Part shown: in pieces, positions 16,297 to 25,581 of the stretch
How positions within the stretch are numbered: position 1 is the stretch's first letter
Layout of the letters: every line of letters starts with the position of its first letter
Source of the DNA: Mumia quercus
GTDB taxonomy: Bacteria; Actinomycetota; Actinomycetes; Propionibacteriales; Nocardioidaceae
Assembly (NCBI RefSeq): GCF_025506335.1
Contig: NZ_JANZYO010000005.1
Span: 186,001-250,000 of the forward strand
DNA: 64,000 nucleotides
Reading direction: 5' to 3'
Notes under the pieces: model-generated
The model's input: only the letters and a program-made list of their open reading frames with translations
What the model was told of the DNA's origin: nothing
The model's database searches: none
Made by a program: the position numbers and the translations under genes

Positions 16297-19059
16297 TCAG
16301 GCGTCAGCGCCCTCCTGGGGCACCCCGGCGACGGCCGTCGGGTCGTCGAGCCGGAACCGGGCGTACGCCTCGGCTGCCGTCTCGGGCTTCACGTCGCCCT
16401 GGGCGGCCAGCGCCTCCAGGATCCCCACGACGATCGACGCGCTGTCGATCTGGAAGAAGCGACGTGCCGCGGCCCGGGTGTCGGCGAATCCGAACCCGTC
16501 CGCGCCCAGCGACGTCCAGGCGTGGGGGACCCACCGGGCGATCTGGTCGGGCACGGCCCGCATGTAGTCCGACACCGCCAGCACCGGGCCGTGGGTCGCG
16601 CCCAGCGTCTTGGTGACGAAGGGCTGGCGCGGCTCCTCGCCGGGCGCGTTGAGCGCGGCGCGCTCCGCAGCCTCGGCCTCGCGCGCGAGCTCGTTCCAGG
16701 ACGTCACCGACCAGACGTCCGCCCTGACGTCGTACTCGTCGGCGAGGATCTGCTGAGCCTCCAGCGCCCACGGGACGGCGACGCCCGAGGCGAGGATCTG
16801 CGCCCGTGGCCCGTCGCCCTCGCGCTGCGGCGCCTCGCGGTAGCGGTACATGCCCTTGAGCAGCGCCTCGACGTCGAGGTCCTCGGGCTCGGCCGGCTGG
16901 ACGACCGGCTCGTTGTACACGGTGAGGTAGTAGAAGATGTCCTCGCCGTGCGGGTGCTCCTCGGTGCTCCCGTACATCCGCCGCATGCCGTCGCGGACGA
17001 TGTGGCTGATCTCGAAGCCGAACGCAGGGTCGTAGTGGACGGCGGCCGGGTTCGTGCGCGCCAGCAGCGGCGAGTGCCCGTCGGCGTGCTGGAGCCCCTC
17101 GCCGGTCAGGGTCGTACGACCCGCGGTCGCGCCCACGAGGAAGCCCTTGGACAGCTGGTCGGCCATCGCCCACAGCGAGTCGCCGGTGCGCTGGAAGCCG
17201 AACATCGAGTAGAAGATGTACACCGGGATCATCGGCTCGCCGTGCGTGGCGTACGCCGAGCCCGCGGCGGTCATCGACGCGACGGCGCCGGCCTCGGAGA
17301 TTCCCTCGTGGAGGAGCTGACCGGCGGTCGACTCCTTGTAGGCGAGGAGGATCTTGCGGTCGACCGACTCGTACGACTGGCCGTGCGGGTTGTAGACCTT
17401 CGCGGTCGGGAACATCGAGTCCATGCCGAACGTCCGGAACTCGTCCGGCGCGATGGGGACGATCCGCGACCCGATCTTCTTGTCACGCATGAGGTTGCGC
17501 AGGAGGCGGACGAACGCCATCGTCGTCGCGATCGGCTGGTTGCCCGAGCCGCCGCGCAGCTCGGCGTACGTGTCGTCCCCGGGCAGCTCCAGCGGCGTCG
17601 CACGCACCACGCGCTTGGGCAGCGAGCCGCCGAGCTGGCGGCGGCGCTCACGCATGTACTGGATCTCGTCGGAGTCCTCGCCCGGGTGGTAGAAGGGCGC
17701 GATCTCGGACTCGTCGATCTCGGCGTCGGAGATCGGGAGGTAGAGCCGGTCGCGGAACCGCTTGAGGTCGGCCTTGGTGAGCTTCTTCATCTGGTGGGTC
17801 GCGTTGCGGCCCTCCAGCGCGTCGATCGTCCAGCCCTTGATCGTCTGGGCGAGGATCACCGTCGGCTGCCCGGTGTGGTTCATCGCGGCCTCGAACGCCG
17901 AGTACACCTTCCGGTAGTCGTGGCCACCGCGGGGCAGCTTGGAGATCTGCTCGTCCGACAGGTGCTCGACCATCTTCAGCAGGCGCGGGTCGGCCCCGAA
18001 GAAGTGGTCACGGGTGTACGAGCCGTCCTCGATCGAGTACGTCTGGAACTGGCCGTCGGGCGTGCGGTTCATCTGGTTGACGAGGACGCCGTCGACGTCG
18101 CGGGCGAGAAGCTCGTCCCACTCGCGGCCCCAGATCACCTTGATCACGTTCCAGCCGGCGCCACGGAAGGTCGACTCCAGCTCCTGGATGATCTTGCCGT
18201 TGCCTCGCACCGGGCCGTCGAGCTGCTGCAGGTTGCAGTTGATGACGAAGGTGAGGTTGTCCAGCTCCTCGCGCGCGGCCAGGCCGATCGCGCCCAGCGA
18301 CTCGGGCTCGCCCATCTCGCCGTCGCCGAGGAAGGCCCACACGCGCTGCTCGCTGGTGTCCTTGATCCCGCGGTTCGCCAGGTAGCGGTTGAAGCGCGCC
18401 TGGTAGATCGAGTTGAGCGCGGCCAGCCCCATGGAGACGGTCGGGAACTCCCAGAAGTCCGGCATGAGCCGCGGGTGCGGGTACGACGACAGACCCTTGT
18501 GCGGACCGTGGCTGACTTCCTGGCGGAAGTGGTCGAGCTGCTCGGCGGAGAGCCGACCCTCGAGGTAGGCGCGGGCGTAGATGCCGGGGGAGGCGTGGCC
18601 CTGGATGAAGACCTGGTCGCCGCCGCCGGGGTGGTCCTTCCCGCGGAAGAAGTGGTTGAAGCCGACTTCGTACAGGCTCGCCGCCGACTGGTACGTGGCG
18701 ATGTGGCCGCCGACGCCGAGGCCGGGGCGGTTCGCCCGCGACACCATGACCGCGGCGTTCCACCGGATGTACGCGCGGATCCGACGCTCGACGTCCTCGT
18801 CACCGGGGAACCACGGCTCGCGCTCGGGCGGGATCGTGTTGATGTAGTCGGTGCTCGTCAGCGCGGGCACGCCGACCTGCTTCTCGCGGGCGCGCTCGAG
18901 CAGGCGGAGCATCACGTATCGAGCCCGCCCGCGGCCGCGTTCATCGACCATCTCGTCGAACGAGTCGAGCCACTCGGTGGTCTCGTCCGGGTCGATGTCG
19001 GGAAGCTGGGACGGCAGGCCCTCGTGGATGACGGGGGGCCGCTCTGGTGATGGGGCCAC
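16297..19059 (-). CDS. aceE: Pyruvate dehydrogenase E1 component (homodimeric type)
   Basis: Thiamine-diphosphate-dependent decarboxylase that starts the pyruvate to acetyl-CoA reaction with E2 and E3. The protein is 920 residues, the usual length for AceE. Landmarks are [21 protein letters not shown], the ThDP motif [25 protein letters not shown]...[11 protein letters not shown], and [24 protein letters not shown] in the pyrimidine-binding domain. The GTG at 19059 ([10 protein letters not shown]) has AAGGAAA upstream and replaces a longer reading. E2 and E3 genes are not in the window. Neighbour DUF3052 is the usual actinobacterial partner. Confidence 0.96.
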   Translation of the reverse strand: MAPSPERPPVIHEGLPSQLPDIDPDETTEWLDSFDEMVDERGRGRARYVMLRLLERAREKQVGVPALTSTDYINTIPPEREPWFPGDEDVERRIRAYIRWNAAVMVSRANRPGLGVGGHIATYQSAASLYEVGFNHFFRGKDHPGGGDQVFIQGHASPGIYARAYLEGRLSAEQLDHFRQEVSHGPHKGLSSYPHPRLMPDFWEFPTVSMGLAALNSIYQARFNRYLANRGIKDTSEQRVWAFLGDGEMGEPESLGAIGLAAREELDNLTFVINCNLQQLDGPVRGNGKIIQELESTFRGAGWNVIKVIWGREWDELLARDVDGVLVNQMNRTPDGQFQTYSIEDGSYTRDHFFGADPRLLKMVEHLSDEQISKLPRGGHDYRKVYSAFEAAMNHTGQPTVILAQTIKGWTIDALEGRNATHQMKKLTKADLKRFRDRLYLPISDAEIDESEIAPFYHPGEDSDEIQYMRERRRQLGGSLPKRVVRATPLELPGDDTYAELRGGSGNQPIATTMAFVRLLRNLMRDKKIGSRIVPIAPDEFRTFGMDSMFPTAKVYNPHGQSYESVDRKILLAYKESTAGQLLHEGISEAGAVASMTAAGSAYATHGEPMIPVYIFYSMFGFQRTGDSLWAMADQLSKGFLVGATAGRTTLTGEGLQHADGHSPLLARTNPAAVHYDPAFGFEISHIVRDGMRRMYGSTEEHPHGEDIFYYLTVYNEPVVQPAEPEDLDVEALLKGMYRYREAPQREGDGPRAQILASGVAVPWALEAQQILADEYDVRADVWSVTSWNELAREAEAAERAALNAPGEEPRQPFVTKTLGATHGPVLAVSDYMRAVPDQIARWVPHAWTSLGADGFGFADTRAAARRFFQIDSASIVVGILEALAAQGDVKPETAAEAYARFRLDDPTAVAGVPQEGADA

Positions 19060-19311
19060 TTCGTTTCCTTCTCTCGCACAGATCGCGGCTGCAACGGGTG
19101 TGCGCAGCGGCGGCGTTCGGTCGCGTCCGGTAGGGCGCTGACCGTCCGACCTCCATCCTTCCACCGCACTCCAGTACCCGCGAGTAGCCCTCTCGCCGCG
19201 GCCGTGCCAGGGCGTCCGCGCCCGCTCCCTGCCCCCGTAGGCGGTTGAGCCGCTAGTGTGTGGCGCCTAGGCACGAGTCGGCCTGGAGAGACACGCAACA
19301 AGGAGGCACGG
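19060..19311. promoter_or_regulatory. Divergent promoter region aceE / DUF3052
   Basis: A 250-bp spacer driving aceE on the minus strand and the DUF3052 gene on the plus strand. AAGGAGG at 19300-19306 is the DUF3052 ribosome site. I see no clear operator palindrome. Confidence 0.45.
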
Positions 19312-19731
19312 GTGAGCGCCACCGCGCAGGACGCGGATCGTCCGGGGCACGGAGACCGTCTCGGCTTCAAGCCGGACATGGTCGTCCAGGAGCTCGGATG
19401 GGACGAGGACGTCGACGACGCCCTCCGAGAGTCGATCGAGGATCGCATCGGCAGCGAGATGGTGGACGGTGACTACGGGGAGGTCGTCGACGGTGTGGTG
19501 CTGTGGTGGCGCGCCGACGACGGTGACCTGGCGGACGCCTTGATGGACTCGCTGCAGGACCTGGCCGAGGGTGGCACGGTGTGGCTGCTCACGCCCAAGG
19601 TCGGACGACCGGGCTACGTCGACGGCGCCGACATCGCCGAGGCGGCGCCGATCGCGGGTCTGTCGACGACGACGACCAACCCCGCAGGTCCCGACTGGGC
19701 AGCGACCAAGCTCTCGACCCACCGCCGCTGA
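19312..19731 (+). CDS. DUF3052 family protein
   Basis: A 139-residue actinobacterial DUF3052 protein. The core MVVQELGWDEDVDDALRESI and GDYGEVVDGVVLWWRADDGDL is characteristic; the C-terminus contains VWLLTPKVGRPGYVDGADIAEAA. Function unknown. The GTG at 19312 has AAGGAGG 5 nt upstream. It is conserved next to aceE, which suggests but does not show a link with central carbon metabolism. Confidence 0.88.
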   Translation: MSATAQDADRPGHGDRLGFKPDMVVQELGWDEDVDDALRESIEDRIGSEMVDGDYGEVVDGVVLWWRADDGDLADALMDSLQDLAEGGTVWLLTPKVGRPGYVDGADIAEAAPIAGLSTTTTNPAGPDWAATKLSTHRR

Positions 19732-19791
19732 GCGGTGCAGGGGGCAGGGCCCGGCGCGGACGGGCTCTGAAGGTGACTGTTTCCCGAATTC

Positions 19792-19808
19792 TGTAACTGG
19801 CGGTTACA
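19792..19808. promoter_or_regulatory. 17-bp palindromic operator
   Basis: TGTAAC-TGGCG-GTTACA, a perfect 6-bp inverted repeat with a 5-bp centre, 40 bp upstream of the acyl-CoA synthetase ATG. The geometry is typical of TetR-family operators controlling lipid metabolism in actinobacteria; the regulator is not in this window. Confidence 0.6.
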
Positions 19809-19848
19809 CTTTCGGCCACACGTGTCGCCCACCCCCGTGAGGTATCCC

Positions 19849-21471
19849 ATGACCCATGTGCTCCGCGGGCCCGGCCGCAACCGGGCCGACGTCGCCGTCC
19901 GCAGCATCACGACCCTCGCGCGCACGGGCGTCGTACGTCCCTACGGCCCGCGGACCCTCGCCCGGCTGGGGCTCGCGCTGACACGCTGGGGCACCGGGCT
20001 CGCCGGGGGCTACGCCACGCTGGCAGCCCGCGACCCGCACGGCATCGCGGTCCACGACGAGCTCGGCGCGCTCACCTTCCGGGAGCTGCACGGGCAGGCC
20101 AACGCGCTGGCCCGCGGTTTGTCCGAGCTCGGCGTCGGAGAGGGCTCCGCCGTCGCCCTGATGGCGCGCAACCACCGGTGGTTCCTCATCACGGCCGTGG
20201 CCGTGGGCCGGCTCGGCGCCGACGTCCTCTATCTCAACACCGCGTTCTCCGGCCGCCAGACCGTCGAGCTGCTGGAGCGCGAGAAGCCGGTCGCGGTCGT
20301 GCACGACGACGAGTTCGCCGAGGCCGTGGCGGGAGCCCCGTCCGACGTCCACCGGCTGCTGGCCTGGTCCGACGAGCCGGTCGCCGGCACCGTCGCCGCC
20401 CTCGCCGCCACCCACGACCGTGCGGACCTCGAGCCGCCCGGTCGCGAGGGTCGCTCGGTGATCCTCACGTCCGGGACCACCGGGACGCCGAAGGGCGCGA
20501 ACCGTGGCTCGGGCTCGCTGGCCGCCGGCGCCGCGCTGCTCTCGCGCATCCCGCTGCGGGCCGGAATGACGGTGCACATCGCGGCCCCGCTGTTCCACAC
20601 GTGGGGCTGGGGGCACCTGAACCTCGGCATGCTGCTCGGGTCCACGCTGGTGCTGCGCCGGCGCTTCGAGCCACGCGACTTCCTCCGTACGCTCGCCGAG
20701 CACCGCTGCGACGCGGCCGTCGTCATCCCCGTCATGCTGCAGCGCACGCTCACGCTCCCGAAGGCCGAGCTGGACGCCCACGACCTGAGCGCGCTGCGCG
20801 TCGTCGCCGCCAGCGGGTCGGCGCTGCCCGGCGACCTGGCGACCGCGTGGATGGACCAGTACGGCGACACGCTCTACAACACGTACGGCTCCACGGAGTG
20901 CGCGTGGGCCACCATCGCGACGCCTGCGGAGATGCGCGCCCACCCGGGGACGGCGGGGGCGCCGCCGATCGGCACCACGGTGGCGCTGTACGACGAGCAC
21001 GGCCGTCCGTCGTCCGGGCGCGGCAGGGTCTTCGTCCAGAACGGCCTGCCGTTCGAGGGCTACACCAACGGTGACACGAAGGAGGTCATCGACGGCGCGA
21101 TGGCGACCGGAGACGTCGGGACCGTGCGCGACGGCCTGCTGTTCGTCGACGGGCGCGGCGACGACATGATCGTCTCGGGCGGCGAGAACGTCTATCCGCA
21201 GGAGGTCGAGGACACGCTGGCGCGCCATCCGGCGGTGCTGGAGGCGGCCGCGGTCGGGGTGGTGGACGCCGAGTTCGGGCACCGCCTCGTCGCATGGGTG
21301 GCGCTGCACCAGGACGTCCAGGTGAGCGAGAGCGAGCTGAAGGCGCACGTGCGCGAGCACCTCGCGCGGTACAAGGTTCCACGGGAAGTACGCTTCGTTG
21401 ACGAGCTGCCGCGCAACGCGACCGGCAAGGTGCTCAAGCGCCACCTGACACCGACTGACGAGAGCGAGTGA
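19849..21471 (+). CDS. Acyl-CoA synthetase (AMP-binding)
   Basis: A 540-residue ANL-superfamily ligase that activates a carboxylic acid as acyl-AMP and then acyl-CoA. The AMP-binding P-loop SVILTSGTTGTPKGANRG, the YGSTECAWATIATP adenine motif, GDVGTVRDGLLFVDGRGDDMIVSGGENVYPQEVE hinge region and terminal Lys in PRNATGKVLKRHL are all intact. It is probably a medium/long-chain fatty acyl-CoA ligase. The ATG at 19849 has GAGG upstream; a GTG at 19822 is possible. The operator at 19792-19808 suggests repression by a TetR protein. Confidence 0.88.
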   Translation: MTHVLRGPGRNRADVAVRSITTLARTGVVRPYGPRTLARLGLALTRWGTGLAGGYATLAARDPHGIAVHDELGALTFRELHGQANALARGLSELGVGEGSAVALMARNHRWFLITAVAVGRLGADVLYLNTAFSGRQTVELLEREKPVAVVHDDEFAEAVAGAPSDVHRLLAWSDEPVAGTVAALAATHDRADLEPPGREGRSVILTSGTTGTPKGANRGSGSLAAGAALLSRIPLRAGMTVHIAAPLFHTWGWGHLNLGMLLGSTLVLRRRFEPRDFLRTLAEHRCDAAVVIPVMLQRTLTLPKAELDAHDLSALRVVAASGSALPGDLATAWMDQYGDTLYNTYGSTECAWATIATPAEMRAHPGTAGAPPIGTTVALYDEHGRPSSGRGRVFVQNGLPFEGYTNGDTKEVIDGAMATGDVGTVRDGLLFVDGRGDDMIVSGGENVYPQEVEDTLARHPAVLEAAAVGVVDAEFGHRLVAWVALHQDVQVSESELKAHVREHLARYKVPREVRFVDELPRNATGKVLKRHLTPTDESE

Positions 21472-21478
21472 CCCGCCT

Positions 21479-21940
21479 ATGACGATCGAGATCGGTACCG
21501 AGGCCCCCGACTTCACCTTGAAGAACCAGCACGGCGAGGAGGTGTCGCTGTCGGCCCTGCGAGGCAAGAAGGCGCTCCTCGTGTTCTACCCGTTCGCCTT
21601 CAGCGGCATCTGCACGGGTGAGCTGTGCGAGCTTCGCGACAACCTGGCTGCCTTCAACGACCTCGGGGCCGAGGTGCTCGCGATCTCCTGCGACCCGATG
21701 TTCGCGCTGCGGGCCTTCGCGGAGAAGGACGGGCTCTCGTTCTCGCTGCTCAGCGACTTCTGGCCGCACGGCCAGGTCGCGTCGGCGTACGGGGTGTTCG
21801 ACGAGGAGCGCGGATGCGCCCTGCGGGGCAGCTTCCTCGTCGACGAGGAGGGCGTCGTGCGCTGGAAGGTCGAGAACGGTCTGCCCGACGCGCGCGACCT
21901 CAAGAGCTACGTCGGGGCCCTCGAGGAAATCTCTGCATGA
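21479..21940 (+). CDS. Peroxiredoxin (AhpE/1-Cys type)
   Basis: A 153-residue thiol peroxidase of the AhpE subfamily that reduces peroxides. The peroxidatic Cys45 is in PFAFSGICTGELC; a second Cys50 follows, as in mycobacterial relatives. The active-site Thr is replaced by Ser-Gly spacing typical of AhpE. It starts 8 nt after the acyl-CoA synthetase stop and is probably cotranscribed. Its position after aceE/DUF3052 and before tRNA-Val is familiar from other actinomycetes. Confidence 0.9.
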   Translation: MTIEIGTEAPDFTLKNQHGEEVSLSALRGKKALLVFYPFAFSGICTGELCELRDNLAAFNDLGAEVLAISCDPMFALRAFAEKDGLSFSLLSDFWPHGQVASAYGVFDEERGCALRGSFLVDEEGVVRWKVENGLPDARDLKSYVGALEEISA

Positions 21941-22103
21941 CCTCCCGCACAGACCGCATTCTGTGCAAGACTTGATCCGCGTGGCCGCTGGTGACCCGAG
22001 ACGCCAGCGGCCACGCCTCTGTCCACCTGCCTGTGTCCGCCTCCCACTCCGGGCGAGGTGATCGGGTAGGGTGAGGCGCCGCGCGGCCAGAAGCGCGCGA
22101 GAC

Positions 22104-22178
22104 GGGCGCATAGCTCAGCGGTAGAGCACCTCGCTTACAACGAGGCGGTCGGGGGTTCGATCCCCTCTGCGCCCACCA
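22104..22178 (+). tRNA. tRNA-Val (TAC)
   Basis: Cloverleaf with acceptor GGGCGCA/TGCGCCC, anticodon stem CCTCG/CGAGG around loop CTTACAA (TAC at 22136-22138), T-loop GGTTCGATCCC, discriminator A and encoded CCA (22176-22178). TAGGGT at 22067-22072 is the likely -10 box. Confidence 0.97.
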
Positions 22179-22212
22179 GACCTCCTAGGCCCGGGTGGCT
22201 AGGCTCACCGGC

Positions 22213-22503
22213 ATGTCGCGCCGTACGTCGCGCAGACGCACGACTGCACGTTCCACAGCCTCACGACGTGCCAGGGCGAGATGCGCAACACCGGCGGTGC
22301 GCGTACGGGTCGAGGACCGTGCCGCCGGCACCACGCTCGTCGACGAGACGCTGACGACGCACGACAACGGCTTCGTCGGCCTGTGGCTTCCTCGCGACGT
22401 CGACGCGACGCTGTCCGTCGAGGTCGACGGTCGTACGACCAGCGCGCCGTTGTCGACCACCTCCGCCGACCTCACCTGCGTCACCACCCTGCGCCTCGTC
22501 TGA
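22213..22503 (+). pseudogene. CueP-like remnant with internal deletion
   Basis: The C-terminal half (VRVEDRAAGTTLVDETLTTH, DNGFVGLWLPRD, TSADLTCVTTLRLV) matches the end of CueP-type periplasmic copper-binding proteins. The N-terminal 30 residues are an Arg/Ser/Thr-rich string with no signal peptide, and the family's conserved cysteine-rich segment is missing. Total length is 96 residues against roughly 180 for the family. A TAGGCT -10 box at 22200-22205 survives. I read it as an internally deleted gene; a small functional protein is less likely. Confidence 0.65.
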
Positions 22504-22569
22504 CTGCAGGTGACCGGTCGCGAGGTTAGAGTCGACGAACAGCCACGACAGCTGTTCCGGGGGGAACTC

Positions 22570-22749
22570 ATGGCCGATGCGATGCGTGCCGCGACCGTCA
22601 CCGACTTCAGCGCTCCGCTCTCGATCACGGAGTGGGAGATCCCTGAGCCGGGACTGGGAGAGGTCCTCGTACGCCTGCGGACCGGCGGCGTGTGCCACAC
22701 GGACACGGAGCATGGGCAGATCGACGGCCGGATGGTGATCCGGTACTGA
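22570..22749 (+). pseudogene. Truncated zinc alcohol dehydrogenase N-terminus
   Basis: A 59-codon ORF encoding MRAATVTDFSAPLSITEWEIPEPG...VLVRLRTGGVCHTD, the GroES-like start of zinc-dependent alcohol dehydrogenases, up to the first zinc-ligand motif. The sequence then leaves the family (TEHGQIDGRMVIRY) and stops. A normal enzyme has about 340 residues. The ribosome site GGGGGAA is kept, so the break is at the 3-prime side, where the glycosyltransferase gene now begins. Confidence 0.75.
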
Positions 22750-22793
22750 CCTCCCAGGCCCTGCAGACGGACGCACCGGCGACGTGGTCGACG

Positions 22794-24317
22794 GTGCGTC
22801 GTGTCGTGCGCTGGTGCGAGTCGGGGTCGTCGCGGGTCCTGCTGGCGGTCCTGGCGCTGACGACCGCCCTGCGGCTGCCGTTCCTGTGGGCTCCGCTGTC
22901 GTCGGACGAGGGCGGGTTCCTCCTGGTCGCCCACCAGTGGGGCGACACGTCGGGCGAGCTGTACGGCAACCAGTGGGTCGACCGACCTCCCGGGCTGCTC
23001 CTCGTGTTCCGGCTGGCCGACGCGATGTCCGGCGTGCTCGGCGACCGGGTGGCCCTGCGCCTCGTCGCCCTCGCTCTCGCCCTCGTCGGGGTCGCCGCCG
23101 CCTGGTACGCCGGGCGCGCCGTGTCGGGCGCGCGTGGAGCCGTCGTCGCCGCGGCCGTGATGGCGGCTCTCACCTCGACGCCGGTGTTCAGCGGCCCGCG
23201 GCTCGCGACGGCGTTCCCCGCCGTGACCTTCGTGATGGTCAGTGCGGCGCTCGCCCTCGTCGCGACCACGCTGGTCGCGCGACGCGCGACGCGCCGTCGG
23301 GCAGGAGCGGTCGCCGCAGCAGCGGGGGTCGCGGCCGCGTGCGCCGTGCTCATGAAGCAGAACTACGTCGACGGCTTCGTCTTCGCGGTCGTCCTGTGGC
23401 TGCTGGGCGGTCGTCGCGCGTGGCGGCTGGTGGGCTGGCTGCTCCTCGGCGCCGCAGGGCCGTTCCTCCTCACCGCCGTTTGGGCGGCGACGGACGGTCC
23501 CGGGATCGGGGTGCTCTGGGAGGCGCTGTACGGCTTCCGCGAGGAGGCGGTCGCCGTGATCCTGGAGTCGAGCACCGTGGCGCCGGAGCGGCGCATGCGG
23601 GTGTTCGCGGGTGCGCTCGTCGTGAGCGGGGCCGCGCTGCTCATCGCGGTCGCCGTCTGGGCGGTGTGGAGACGGCGTCGCAGCCCCGTCGCGCTCGCGA
23701 CCGCGGCGGCGCTCGCGTACTCGTTCGTCGGGATGGCCGGCGGCGGCTCGTGGTGGCGGCACTACGCCCTCCAGCTGGCGATGCCGCTGGCGCTGGGTGC
23801 CGCCCTCGCCGTCCGCGCCGGCCTGCTGCGGACGGTGCGTGTCGCCGTCGCGCTCGCGCTCGCGTCGACCCTCGTGAGCGTGCTCTGGCAAGGACCCGCT
23901 GCGGTCGCCCAGCGCCCGTCGAGCGGGACCGCGGTCGGGGAGTGGGTCGGGGCGGCCGCCGAGCCCGGTGACGCGGGCTTCGTCGCGTACGGGTCGCCGC
24001 AGGTGCTGCGCGTGGCGGGCCTGCAGGCTCTGTACCCGTACTCGTGGAGCCTCCCGCTGCGCGTCCGGGACCCCGACCTGGACGAGCTGACCGCGCTGCT
24101 CGACGACCCGGACGGCCCCGAGTGGCTCATCGAGATGGGGTCGTTCACGTGGTGGGGCATCGCGACCGACGAGTTCGACGCCGCGGTCGCCGGCCACTAC
24201 CGGCAGGTCGCCGACGTGTGCGGGCACCGCGTCTACCTGCGCAAGGGCGTCGAACGCGACCTGGGACCGGCGACCTGGTGTCCTGACCTGTACGGACGGA
24301 CGACGTCTCCGTCGTAG
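22794..24317 (+). CDS. Membrane glycosyltransferase (GT39/ArnT-like)
   Basis: A polytopic membrane protein of about 507 residues with 9-11 hydrophobic segments. The first loop carries the family signature: LPFLWAPLSSDEGGFLLVAHQWGD and LYGNQWVDRPPGLLLVFRL, typical of polyprenyl-phosphate-sugar-dependent glycosyltransferases of the dolichyl-P-mannose type. The C-terminal soluble part ends in VCGHRVYLRKG. The start is uncertain: the frame is open to 22692, overlapping the alcohol-dehydrogenase remnant, and the first good candidate is GTG 22794. It probably adds a sugar to a cell-envelope acceptor. Confidence 0.75.
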   Translation: MRRVVRWCESGSSRVLLAVLALTTALRLPFLWAPLSSDEGGFLLVAHQWGDTSGELYGNQWVDRPPGLLLVFRLADAMSGVLGDRVALRLVALALALVGVAAAWYAGRAVSGARGAVVAAAVMAALTSTPVFSGPRLATAFPAVTFVMVSAALALVATTLVARRATRRRAGAVAAAAGVAAACAVLMKQNYVDGFVFAVVLWLLGGRRAWRLVGWLLLGAAGPFLLTAVWAATDGPGIGVLWEALYGFREEAVAVILESSTVAPERRMRVFAGALVVSGAALLIAVAVWAVWRRRRSPVALATAAALAYSFVGMAGGGSWWRHYALQLAMPLALGAALAVRAGLLRTVRVAVALALASTLVSVLWQGPAAVAQRPSSGTAVGEWVGAAAEPGDAGFVAYGSPQVLRVAGLQALYPYSWSLPLRVRDPDLDELTALLDDPDGPEWLIEMGSFTWWGIATDEFDAAVAGHYRQVADVCGHRVYLRKGVERDLGPATWCPDLYGRTTSPS

Positions 24318-24327
24318 GGTGGCCGAC

Positions 24328-25506
24328 GTGAACGAGCTGCGCGTGCGCGACCTGATCGACCTCCTCGACTCGTGGTACCCCCCGTCCCACGCCGACTCGT
24401 GGGACGCCGTCGGCACCTCGGTCGGCGACCCTGACACCCCGCTGCGCCGGGTGCTGCTCGCCGTCGACCCCGTCCAGGCGGTCGTGGACGAGGCGGTCGC
24501 CACCGAGGCCGACCTCGTCGTCACGCACCACCCGCTGCTCCTCAAGGGGGTCCACAGCGTGGCGGCGACGACGCCCAAGGGGCGCGTGGTGCACACGCTC
24601 GTCCGCCACGGCATCACCCTGCACACCTGCCACACGAACGCCGACTCCCCGGCGTACGGGGTCTCGGAGTCGCTCGCGCTCGCGCTCGGCGTCACCGACC
24701 TCGCCCCGCTCGACCCCGATCCGATCGACCCGCTCGACGCGTGGATCGTCTACGTCCCACGCGACGCCGCGGACGCCGTGGCCGCGGCGATGCACGACGC
24801 GGGCGCAGGCGCGGTCGGGGCGTACGACCGGTGCCAGTTCGTCAGCGACGGCACCGGCTCCTTCCGTCCGGGACCCGACGCCGACCCGGCGATCGGCACC
24901 CCCGGTGACGTCGAGCACGTGGCCGAGCGCCGCGTCGAGGTCGTCGCCGCTCGACGGCTGCGTACGGCGGTGCTGGCGGCGATGCGCTCCGCGCACCCGT
25001 ACGAGGAGGTCGCCTACACCGTCAGCGAGATCGCCGACGTGCCCGACGCCGGTCGGGGGAGCGGACGGATCGGGACGCTCGAGGAGCCCGTGCCGCTCGC
25101 CGACTTCGCCGCGCGGGTCGTGGAGGCGCTCCCGGCGAACCACGGCGTCGCACGGATCGCAGGCGATCCCGACGCCCTCGTCCGACGGGTCGCGGTGTGC
25201 GGAGGCTCGGGCGACTTCCTCCTCGAGCGCGCCCGCGCGGCCGGTGCGGACGTCTACGTCACCTCCGACCTCCGCCACCACCCGGTCTCGGAGCTGCGCG
25301 AGCAGGAGCACGCCCCGGCGATCGTCGACGTGCCGCACTGGGCGGCGGAGTGGACCTGGCTGCCGGCCCTCGCCGAGCGGCTGCGCGCGTGGCTCGCGCA
25401 GCAGGGGAGTACGGTGCAGGTCCAGGTCTCCACCGTCGTCACGGATCCGTGGACGTCGCACCTCGCCTGGTCGCAGCGACGCTCAGACCCTGTCGACCGC
25501 GTCTGA
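24328..25506 (+). CDS. Nif3-like dinuclear metal centre protein
   Basis: A 392-residue NIF3/YqfO/YbgI family protein forming toroidal hexamers with two metal ions per subunit. Metal ligands are visible in VVTHHPLLLKGVHSV at the N-terminal domain and near the C-terminus in VTSDLRHHPVSELREQEHAPAIVDVPHWAAEW. The central insertion is the PII-like YqfO domain. TAGGGT at 24315-24320 is 7 nt from the GTG at 24328, so this start is preferred over GTG 24319. Function proposed for the family: metal-dependent hydrolase or GTP cyclohydrolase-like; not settled. Confidence 0.87.
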   Translation: MNELRVRDLIDLLDSWYPPSHADSWDAVGTSVGDPDTPLRRVLLAVDPVQAVVDEAVATEADLVVTHHPLLLKGVHSVAATTPKGRVVHTLVRHGITLHTCHTNADSPAYGVSESLALALGVTDLAPLDPDPIDPLDAWIVYVPRDAADAVAAAMHDAGAGAVGAYDRCQFVSDGTGSFRPGPDADPAIGTPGDVEHVAERRVEVVAARRLRTAVLAAMRSAHPYEEVAYTVSEIADVPDAGRGSGRIGTLEEPVPLADFAARVVEALPANHGVARIAGDPDALVRRVAVCGGSGDFLLERARAAGADVYVTSDLRHHPVSELREQEHAPAIVDVPHWAAEWTWLPALAERLRAWLAQQGSTVQVQVSTVVTDPWTSHLAWSQRRSDPVDRV

Positions 25507-25581
25507 GCGAGGTAATACGGTGGAGCTCTTGGTCATGTCCAGCGGCACGGACCTCTCCCGTGCCCGTCAGAGGAGCCCACG

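Noticed and set aside
16288-19050. 920-codon plus-strand ORF opposite aceE
   Set aside because: It is the antisense shadow of aceE in GC-rich DNA; its product is repetitive Arg/Val/Leu/Asp with no family motif.
22104-22793. Integrated element with attachment site at tRNA-Val
   Set aside because: No integrase and no visible second copy of the tRNA 3-prime end; only gene remnants are seen.
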